From a bacterium (GTDB lineage: Bacteria > Vulcanimicrobiota > Vulcanimicrobiia > Vulcanimicrobiales > SCRA01), in NCBI GenBank assembly GCA_028869325.1, contig JAGWST010000048.1, forward strand, positions 1 to 5,400: a stretch of 5,400 nucleotides of DNA, read 5' to 3'. A program made the translations under genes and the position numbers. The notes beneath the pieces were generated by a model. That model did not search any database. It was given only the letters and a program-made list of their open reading frames with translations, and was not told the DNA's origin. The first letter of the stretch is position 1; the number at the start of each line of letters is the position of its first letter. Below are positions 1 through 4,714 of this stretch, one piece after another.

Positions 1-938
1 ATCCAGCCGTTGAGGTAGGCCCAAGGATCGTCCACTTCCCAATACGGTCCCGCGGCCTGGACCACGCCATCGGAGTAGCGCGGCGGAATCGTGATCGGCT
101 CGTCTGTTGCAACCGCGGAGGCGTAGAGCTTGACGGTACGGCCATCGGGCGAGAGCTCGGTGAGCGTGAAGCGGAATTGTCCGCGCAGCGACTTTCCGCC
201 GATGGTGAAGGGCGTCTTGATCCACGGAGTGGTCTCGCCCACGGCTAGGCGCAGCACGCGCTCCGCGACATCGGGCGACTCAGCGCGGATCTCGACGCCA
301 TCGTGCCGTCCGTCGGGGCCGCGGCGTAAGACGATCCGGAATCTCTTCTTGTCGTCGAGCGTGGCGGGGACGGCCACGCCGAACTCACCGCTCTCGATGT
401 CGGAGGCCGGGATTCGAATTACCCTCCCCTGGACTTGATCGCAGGGTAAGGGCTCCGTCGAGAAGACGCACGACGGCGCGAAGTCATGAATCGGGAGGTA
501 GTAGAAGCGGAATGGCGGGTTGATCGAGCCGGCGATCTGTACGCCGTTGATCGGAACCGCCGGCCACGTGACCGGCCAGTTCATCAGGACCGTCTTCTTG
601 CCGACCTTCCCCGCCGCGTGCCAGAGCGTCTCCGCCTCCAGAAAACGGGTGTCGAAGCAGCTCCGGCACGTATCCAGCGGCTCTCCGGGCTCTTTGATCG
701 TCAAGCTCGGGATCCCGGCGGTGCCGATCGCCGCGCCGCAGCTGATCGCGGCCCATGCCGGCGCGGTCAACGTCGGGAATGTCGTAATGTGGCGTGCATA
801 GACGCCGCTCTGGTAGAGGCGCTGGAGATTGGGCAGCGCACCTTCGCTCATGAACGCTTTGACGAGGTCGGGCACCGCCGCGTCGAGGCCCAACATCACC
901 ATCTTCGACGGATGACCGTTACCGGTATGTGCGGACAT
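1..938 (-). CDS. Alkaline-phosphatase-superfamily phosphohydrolase/phosphodiesterase (N-terminal part, runs off the left edge)
   Basis: The reading frame is open without a stop from the ATG at 938 to the window edge, giving about 312 codons. The start is supported by a strong Shine-Dalgarno sequence, AGGAAGGGA, 8 nt upstream. The N-terminus lacks a signal peptide and soon enters a beta-strand ending in LGLDAAVPDL; Asp19 is the expected first metal ligand of the alkaline phosphatase/nucleotide pyrophosphatase fold. The segment TFPTLTAPAW follows, and Thr58 sits where family members carry the metal-bound nucleophile. Later motifs such as TLWHAAGKVGKKT and NWPVTWP resemble the predicted phosphohydrolase group COG3379, whose members are long (500 residues or more). 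The second metal-ligand set lies outside the window, so activity cannot be judged. Instead of the PGxHGI motif common after the nucleophile, this protein reads IGTAGI. It is probably cytoplasmic and co-transcribed with the aldehyde dehydrogenase 17 nt upstream. Superfamily placement is fairly sure; the substrate is unknown. Confidence 0.82.
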   Translation of the reverse strand, partial: MSAHTGNGHPSKMVMLGLDAAVPDLVKAFMSEGALPNLQRLYQSGVYARHITTFPTLTAPAWAAISCGAAIGTAGIPSLTIKEPGEPLDTCRSCFDTRFLEAETLWHAAGKVGKKTVLMNWPVTWPAVPINGVQIAGSINPPFRFYYLPIHDFAPSCVFSTEPLPCDQVQGRVIRIPASDIESGEFGVAVPATLDDKKRFRIVLRRGPDGRHDGVEIRAESPDVAERVLRLAVGETTPWIKTPFTIGGKSLRGQFRFTLTELSPDGRTVKLYASAVATDEPITIPPRYSDGVVQAAGPYWEVDDPWAYLNGW

Positions 939-946
939 GCTACACG

Positions 947-955
947 TCCCTTCCT
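947..955 (-). promoter_or_regulatory. Ribosome binding site of the phosphohydrolase gene
   Basis: On the minus strand AGGAAGGGA directly follows the TAG stop of the aldehyde dehydrogenase and lies 8 nt before the ATG at 938. It fixes the start of the partial gene and argues for a tightly packed operon. Confidence 0.75.
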
Positions 956-2398
956 CTACACGAGCTGTTGGCGCCACTGCACGGACTTTTGCCGCGTCAA
1001 GGCCTGGAGGACTTCGACTCCATAGCCCGCGCCCAGGCCGCTGCACTTGAACGGCTCGGAGCTGGCTCCGGGCGCCTTGCCGCGCGGCGCATTGACCTTG
1101 AGCATGCCGACCTTGAGCTGCTGCGTCGCCTGCATGACTCGTGTGGCGCTGGTCGTGAGCACGATGCCCGCCAAGCCGTAGTCGGAGTCATTCGCGAGGG
1201 CGATCGCCTCGTCGAAATCGTCGAACGCCATGACGGGCGCGATCGGTCCGAACGTCTCCTCGCGCATGAGGAGCATATCGTGGTTCACGTCGGTCATGAC
1301 GGTGGGAAGGTAGAAGAACCCTGGGCCGCTTATGCGCTTACCCCCGCTGACGAGTGTGGCGCCGCGCTCCACGGCTTGGGCAACGTGCATCTCGACTTTC
1401 GTCAACTGCACGTCGTCGATGAGGGGACCCATTTGGACGCCGTCTTCCAGACCGTTCCCAACCCGGTAGTCGCGGCTCAGCTGCGCAAGCCGCTCGACGA
1501 AGCGGCCGAAGATCGTACGATGGACGTAGACGCGCTCGGTCGAGGTGCAGATCTGCCCCGCGTTCGCAAAGCACGCATCGGCGGCAAACTTCACCGCTTG
1601 GTCGACGTCGACCGTCTCGTCGATGATCAACGGGTCCTTGCCGCCGAGCTCCAGGATGGCGCGCTTGGTCGTCGCGCCGATCGTTTGACCGATGCGACGA
1701 CCGGTCCCCACGCTGCCGATGAACATTACCGTCTCGATCAGCGGGTGCCGAATCAGCGCATCGCCGGTCGTTGGACCGTCGCCTAGCAGCAGATTGCAGA
1801 CGCCCGGCGGGAAGGCGTCGAAGCATGTGGTGACGATGAGTCGCGTCGCAAGGGGTGTCTTTTCGGACGGCTTCAGCACCACCGTGTTTCCGACGGCGAG
1901 GTTCGGGGCCACGGTCTCCATGCACAGTTGCAAGGGGAAGTTCCACGGCACGATGCACGCGCTGACGCCTCGCGGCTCCCAGCGCTGCATCACCAGCTCT
2001 CCGGCGTTAGCGGCCTGTACCCCGCTGCGAAAGTGAACGGCCAGCTCGCCATACTCTTCCAGCAGGGCCGCCGCACCGCGTACCTCAGCTCTTGCTTGCG
2101 CGAGGGGCTTGCCGTTTTCCAGCGTCAGGAGATGCGCGATGCTGGCCTCGTTGGCGCGGACCTTGGCGGCGGCTTCGTGAAGGTATTGACGCCGGCGATT
2201 GGGCGCAAGAGCCGCCCATGCGGGAAACGCCTCGGCTGCTGCCGTTACGGCCGCGCGGACGCCGGCTTCTCCCTCTACGGGAATGCTTGCCAGCACCTCC
2301 TCCGTCGCCGGATTGAGCACGGCGAGCAGCGTCTCCGCGCCGAACTGAGCGTTCGTATTTCCGATCCAGGATGGTGCGAGCGTAGCCTGTGCCTGCAT
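956..2398 (-). CDS. NAD(P)+-dependent aldehyde dehydrogenase
   Basis: This complete 480-residue protein has the usual length of the aldehyde dehydrogenase superfamily, which oxidises aldehydes to carboxylic acids with NAD(P)+ in the cytoplasm. All landmark motifs are present in order: PWNFPL with the oxyanion-hole Asn153, KPSEKTP with cofactor-binding Lys176, the GSVGTG turn near 228-233, LELGGK with general-base Glu250, the catalytic thiol Cys284 in GQICTST, and ETFGP near 381-385 that contacts the cofactor. The C-terminus (PFKCSGLGAGYG, then RQKSVQWR) is the normal oligomerisation tail, so the enzyme looks intact and active. The ATG at 2398 is preceded by AGAGGGG with 8 nt spacing. It lies downstream of the GntR regulator and 17 nt upstream of the phosphohydrolase, which suggests a shared catabolic pathway. 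The residues seen do not fix the substrate; semialdehyde, lactaldehyde and sugar-derived aldehyde relatives all share these motifs. Confidence 0.95.
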   Translation of the reverse strand: MQAQATLAPSWIGNTNAQFGAETLLAVLNPATEEVLASIPVEGEAGVRAAVTAAAEAFPAWAALAPNRRRQYLHEAAAKVRANEASIAHLLTLENGKPLAQARAEVRGAAALLEEYGELAVHFRSGVQAANAGELVMQRWEPRGVSACIVPWNFPLQLCMETVAPNLAVGNTVVLKPSEKTPLATRLIVTTCFDAFPPGVCNLLLGDGPTTGDALIRHPLIETVMFIGSVGTGRRIGQTIGATTKRAILELGGKDPLIIDETVDVDQAVKFAADACFANAGQICTSTERVYVHRTIFGRFVERLAQLSRDYRVGNGLEDGVQMGPLIDDVQLTKVEMHVAQAVERGATLVSGGKRISGPGFFYLPTVMTDVNHDMLLMREETFGPIAPVMAFDDFDEAIALANDSDYGLAGIVLTTSATRVMQATQQLKVGMLKVNAPRGKAPGASSEPFKCSGLGAGYGVEVLQALTRQKSVQWRQQLV

Positions 2399-2436
2399 GT
2401 TGCGAACCCCTCTGGCGGCGAAGCGAGCCGTGACGT

Positions 2437-2451
2437 GTTACGGAGTGTAAC
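2437..2451. promoter_or_regulatory. Palindrome GTTAC-N5-GTAAC in the regulator-dehydrogenase gap (possible operator)
   Basis: There is a perfect 5-bp inverted repeat with a 5-nt centre, about 40-50 bp upstream of the aldehyde dehydrogenase start. Its size and GT..AC ends are compatible with a GntR-family operator. It has no following U-tract, so it does not look like an intrinsic terminator. A 5-bp match can arise by chance, so the call is tentative. Confidence 0.3.
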
Positions 2452-2489
2452 CCGAGTCTGGGACCACGCTAAGAAGGGATTGAGCCGTC

Positions 2490-2519
2490 TCTATAGGCGG
2501 GGAGACGTGCGCGAGTCAG
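2490..2519 (-). promoter_or_regulatory. Possible sigma70-type promoter for the dehydrogenase-phosphohydrolase pair
   Basis: On the minus strand CTGACT (2519-2514) and TATAGA (2495-2490) are separated by 18 nt. Each hexamer matches 4 of 6 consensus positions. It would start transcription about 85 nt before the dehydrogenase ATG, upstream of the GTTAC palindrome, allowing expression apart from the regulator gene. Weak match; read-through from the regulator gene is equally possible. Confidence 0.28.
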
Positions 2520-2529
2520 GTGGGAGGAG

Positions 2530-3288
2530 TTATGGCTTCACACTGACTTGGTAGACGAATCGGTCGGAGCGAAAACGAGAGGGCCCGGCAAGCATCCGGA
2601 GACCGTCGACACCATAGCACTCAAGGCCGCGCTCCAAGAGCGGGGCGCCCTCGGCAATTTGAAGCAGTTGTGCCTCTTCAGCGGTTGCAGACGTCGCGAG
2701 GATGCGCATATCGGCGCGTACGACCGCGACGTTCAACTTTTCGCGCAGCAGGATCCATGTCGGCTGCGTCGCAAGGTCGGTATCGCTCAGCCGCTCCAGT
2801 AACGATGCCGCGATGTAGCGATCGTCGATACACACCGGCACGCCGTCGACGTAGCGCAGGCGGCGAAAGTATCCAATGGGCTCGCCGACCTCGAGCCCGA
2901 GTATCGACGCGGCCTGCGAATCGGCCTCTCGGATCCACCTCGCGATGACCGAGACCTGAACGTCTGCGCCTTGGATCCGCCACTCGTCGAAGAACCGCTC
3001 GATCGACTCCAACTGACCGTGAATCGGCGGGCTGACGACCAGCGTGCCCTTGCCGCGCTGCCTCTTGATGAGGCCCTCGTTGACCAGCGCGTCCAGCGCT
3101 TGCCGGACGGTCATACGACTGACCCCGAAGTGCGTCGCGAGCCAGCCATCGCTCAGCTCCACCTGATCGAGCCTCCCCTCGACGATGAGTCGTTGGAGCT
3201 GATCGTGGATTTGACCGTAGAGCGGCATCGGGGAGCTTCGGTCGATGGCCAACGGTGTACGCATGTCGAGTCGGACGGTCGCTTTCAT
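2530..3288 (-). CDS. GntR-family (HutC subfamily) transcriptional regulator with UTRA domain
   Basis: The 252-residue length is typical of HutC-type GntR regulators. Residues about 20-88 form the winged helix-turn-helix: PLYGQIHDQLQRLI, then FGVSRMTVRQALDAL as helices 2-3, and IKRQRGKGTLV as the wing. The usual LPSE before the recognition unit is replaced by ELSDGW. Residues about 95-248 are a UTRA ligand-binding domain (GEPIGYFRRLRYVDGVPV, then RYIAASLLERL, ending PSRFRSDRFVYQV). UTRA domains bind small effectors such as sugar phosphates or histidine-pathway intermediates and release the protein from DNA, so it probably represses its neighbours. It lies upstream of the dehydrogenase operon and divergent from the SDR gene; a TCTAGA palindrome lies just before its start. 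The ATG at 3288 has no clear Shine-Dalgarno sequence, and neither has the in-frame ATG at 3264, which would remove eight residues. The effector is unknown. Confidence 0.93.
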   Translation of the reverse strand: MKATVRLDMRTPLAIDRSSPMPLYGQIHDQLQRLIVEGRLDQVELSDGWLATHFGVSRMTVRQALDALVNEGLIKRQRGKGTLVVSPPIHGQLESIERFFDEWRIQGADVQVSVIARWIREADSQAASILGLEVGEPIGYFRRLRYVDGVPVCIDDRYIAASLLERLSDTDLATQPTWILLREKLNVAVVRADMRILATSATAEEAQLLQIAEGAPLLERGLECYGVDGLRMLAGPSRFRSDRFVYQVSVKP

Positions 3289-3293
3289 GAATA

Positions 3294-3299
3294 TCTAGA
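3294..3299. promoter_or_regulatory. TCTAGA palindrome 1, next to the regulator start (candidate GntR operator)
   Basis: The perfect palindrome is embedded in TATCTAGAG and lies 5 bp before the regulator's ATG, where a bound repressor would block its own expression. It is one of three exact copies in 208 bp of GC-rich DNA. The known operators of the related UTRA regulators DasR and NagR have a GTCTAGAC core, which supports but does not prove the assignment. Confidence 0.45.
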
Positions 3300-3359
3300 G
3301 TTCCGGTCTTTTAGAGAATTTCCTGTTGGCGTCTAAGATACACCTTCTCGCCGGCGATG

Positions 3360-3365
3360 TCTAGA
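3360..3365. promoter_or_regulatory. TCTAGA palindrome 2, mid-intergenic (candidate GntR operator)
   Basis: This is the second exact TCTAGA, in the context TGTCTAGAG, centred 66 bp from the first. It shares the trailing G with site 1 in the same orientation. It lies where a regulator-gene promoter might be, though no convincing -35/-10 pair is visible there. Confidence 0.4.
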
Positions 3366-3470
3366 GCAGTTGAGAAAATTGCCAAATGACGGCAGTCTCG
3401 TGAAATTTAGCGGGCTTCCTGGCAAGCGGGCGTCATCACAGCGGAGAGTAGGCACATCCCGGCAGTAAAG

Positions 3471-3501
3471 TATGGTACTCTGGACACCATGGTTCTCTAG
3501 A
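3471..3501 (+). repeat. Tandem near-repeat containing TCTAGA palindrome 3 ahead of the SDR gene
   Basis: Two 14-bp units, TATGGTACTCTGGA (3471-3484) and CATGGTTCTCTAGA (3488-3501), match at 11 of 14 positions and are spaced 17 bp start to start. The second ends in the third exact TCTAGA palindrome; the first carries the degenerate form TCTGGA. Read on the minus strand, the last site gives TATCTAGAG, the same nine bases as site 1. The array ends immediately before the SDR ribosome binding site, so a bound protein would block transcription or translation start. A possible operator pair. Confidence 0.42.
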
Positions 3502-3504
3502 TAA

Positions 3505-3510
3505 AAGGAG
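3505..3510 (+). promoter_or_regulatory. Ribosome binding site of the SDR gene
   Basis: AAGGAG lies 6 nt before the ATG at 3517 and supports that start. A second candidate, GGAAGG at 3525-3530, precedes the ATG at 3538 by 7 nt. Confidence 0.75.
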
Positions 3511-3516
3511 AAACTT

Positions 3517-4491
3517 ATGCCCCTGGAAGGCCTCCGTATGAACGTCCTGGTCACCGGCGGGACGGGCCTCATCGGATCGCGGGTGGCCCGCCTGCTGGTC
3601 GCGACGGGACATAGGGCGGTGCTCCTGGACAACGCACCTCGCCCCCTGGACGCCGGCTCGACATCGTCTTCGATCGTCACCGAGCGCGCCAGCATCGAGG
3701 CGCTTCACGACGTCATTCGCATCATCAAAGCCCATGCGATCGACGTGATCGTGCATCTAGCGGGGATGCTGGGCGGAAGCAGCGAGGCCAACCCATTGAC
3801 AGCGTCCCATATCAACGTGGTCGGCACGATGAACGTCTTCGAGGCCGCGCGTCTCTGCGCCGTCCGCCGGATCGTGAGCGCCTCCTCGATGGTGGTCTTT
3901 GGATCGGATGACGAGTACGGCACTCTCCCGATCACCGACGATTCGCCGCGCCTGGGCGCGAAGCGTGCACCCATGTACTCGGCCGGCAAGATCTATATGG
4001 AGATGGCCGCCGAGCTCTACCGTGAGCGTTATGGGGTGATGGTGGTCGGACTACGGCCGAGCATCGTCTACGGCGCGGGCCGAGAGTCAGGCGCCACCGC
4101 TTTTGCGTCGGAGCTCATAGAGAACCCGGCGCTCGGCAAGCCGGCACACGTGGCATCCGGCAATGCCTACGTGAGCATGGTCTATGTGGATGACGTCGCG
4201 GCCGCCTTCTGCGCGCTTGCGTTCGCGCCGGAGACGGCCTTTGAGCGGCACCGCTTCTTCAACACCGGCGGCGACCGTTGCAGGATCCGAGACATTGCCG
4301 ACGCCGTGATGAACGTGATCCCGGGCGCCAGCATCACGGTCGAGTGCGGCGAAGAGCGCGACGTGATGGGCTACCCAAGCAGGATCGCGGACAATGCCTT
4401 GAGAGAAGAGGTTGGCTTTACGCGACGCTACACGCCGCTCGCGACCGGCATCGGCGCCTACATCGACGCGGTTCGAGGCGCCCGGGGTTGA
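3517..4491 (+). CDS. NAD-dependent epimerase/dehydratase (extended SDR family)
   Basis: This complete 324-residue protein has the typical length of the extended short-chain dehydrogenase/reductase family, which epimerises, dehydrates or oxidises sugars and sugar nucleotides. The N-terminal Rossmann fold shows TGGTGLIG (residues 13-20), and Asp38 at the end of beta-2 (VLLD) favours NAD over NADP. HLAG (80-83) is the next cofactor motif. The catalytic set is present: Ser124 in SASSMVVFG and the Tyr154/Lys158 pair in MYSAGK. RPSIVYGAG (180-188) and YVDDVAAA (223-230) belong to the substrate domain. The best ribosome site serves the ATG at 3517, but relatives usually begin at MNVLVTGGTG, so the ATG at 3538 is a serious alternative. 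It is divergent from the GntR gene with candidate operators between, which suggests joint control with the aldehyde dehydrogenase operon. It could be a sugar epimerase or a sugar-acid or polyol dehydrogenase; the sequence does not decide. Confidence 0.93.
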   Translation: MPLEGLRMNVLVTGGTGLIGSRVARLLVATGHRAVLLDNAPRPLDAGSTSSSIVTERASIEALHDVIRIIKAHAIDVIVHLAGMLGGSSEANPLTASHINVVGTMNVFEAARLCAVRRIVSASSMVVFGSDDEYGTLPITDDSPRLGAKRAPMYSAGKIYMEMAAELYRERYGVMVVGLRPSIVYGAGRESGATAFASELIENPALGKPAHVASGNAYVSMVYVDDVAAAFCALAFAPETAFERHRFFNTGGDRCRIRDIADAVMNVIPGASITVECGEERDVMGYPSRIADNALREEVGFTRRYTPLATGIGAYIDAVRGARG

Positions 4492-4522
4492 AGGCTCCCG
4501 GCAGGCTGGGGCGATACCTCGT

Positions 4523-4616
4523 TGGCGGGAAAGTGTCGGAATCGAACCGACCAGCCCCCTTGCGAAGGCCTCCGCGGTTTTGAAGACCGGGTGAGCCACC
4601 AGGCCCATACTCTCCC
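4523..4616 (-). tRNA. selC: Selenocysteine tRNA, anticodon UCA
   Basis: On the minus strand 94 nt fold as a bacterial tRNA-Sec. The acceptor stem has 8 bp (GGGAGAGU at 4616-4609 with ACUUUCCC at 4534-4527, one G-U pair). The D stem is long, TGGGCC/GGCTCA with a 4-nt TGGT loop, allowing 6 bp. The anticodon loop CTTCAAA puts UCA at 4583-4581, which reads UGA. A 22-nt class II variable arm follows, then a 5-bp T stem around TTCGATT, G as discriminator and an encoded CCA. The 8+5 acceptor/T stack is the bacterial Sec signature (archaea and eukaryotes have 9+4). The product is charged with serine, converted by SelA and delivered by SelB to UGA codons with a SECIS element. Odd point: the outer pair of the anticodon stem is a C-C mismatch. 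The gene converges with the SDR and its 5' side faces an integrase remnant. Confidence 0.95.
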
Positions 4617-4692
4617 ATATTCGTCAATGGCTTATGCCACAAGGCTTTGCGACAAGCGCTAGATTTGCTTGGTCTGTCTCCACGTCGAGTGC

Positions 4693-4713
4693 CCCACATT
4701 TGGCCCACATTGG
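4693..4713. repeat. Tandem direct repeat CCCACATT(T)GG
   Basis: CCCACATTTGG (4693-4703) is followed directly by CCCACATTGG (4704-4713), differing by one T. The pair lies just past the stop of the integrase remnant and before tRNA-Sec. Short repeats at the end of an integrase gene can be arm-type binding sites or part of an attachment site, but no matching copy is visible elsewhere in the window. Confidence 0.45.
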
Positions 4714-4714
4714 C

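Noticed and set aside
486..1025. Plus-strand open frame of 179 codons
   Set aside because: It is antisense to the phosphohydrolase and the dehydrogenase 3' end, with typical GC-rich shadow composition. The minus-strand frame has a ribosome site, a proper start and family motifs.
929..1786. Plus-strand open frame of 285 codons
   Set aside because: It lies wholly within the antisense of the aldehyde dehydrogenase (apart from its first bases), has low-complexity Arg/Ala/Asp/His-rich composition and no recognisable motif, whereas the minus-strand frame carries the full set of dehydrogenase motifs.
1..2398. Phosphonoacetaldehyde dehydrogenase / phosphonoacetate hydrolase pair (PhnY/PhnA)
   Set aside because: The combination of an aldehyde dehydrogenase with an AlkP-fold hydrolase is suggestive, but the hydrolase N-terminus looks like the longer COG3379 type, no PhnW-like aminotransferase is present, and no substrate-specific residues could be identified.
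3370..3407. TTGAGA/TTGCCA as -35 boxes for the SDR gene
   Set aside because: No acceptable -10 hexamer occurs at 16-18 bp spacing (best is GAAATT with 3 of 6 matches).
3409..3431. Direct repeat AGCGGGC twice, 16 bp apart, in the divergent region
   Set aside because: It is a short G/C-rich word that is common by chance in this composition, with no relation to the other repeats or a promoter.
4482..4501. CCGGG...CCCGG inverted repeat at the SDR stop as an intrinsic terminator
   Set aside because: There are only five pairs around a 10-nt loop and no T-tract on either strand; in GC-rich DNA this is within chance expectation.
4412..4594. Small plus-strand frame overlapping the SDR 3' end and the tRNA
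   Set aside because: Its C-terminal peptide is simply the reverse strand of tRNA-Sec read as protein; the RNA fold explains the sequence.
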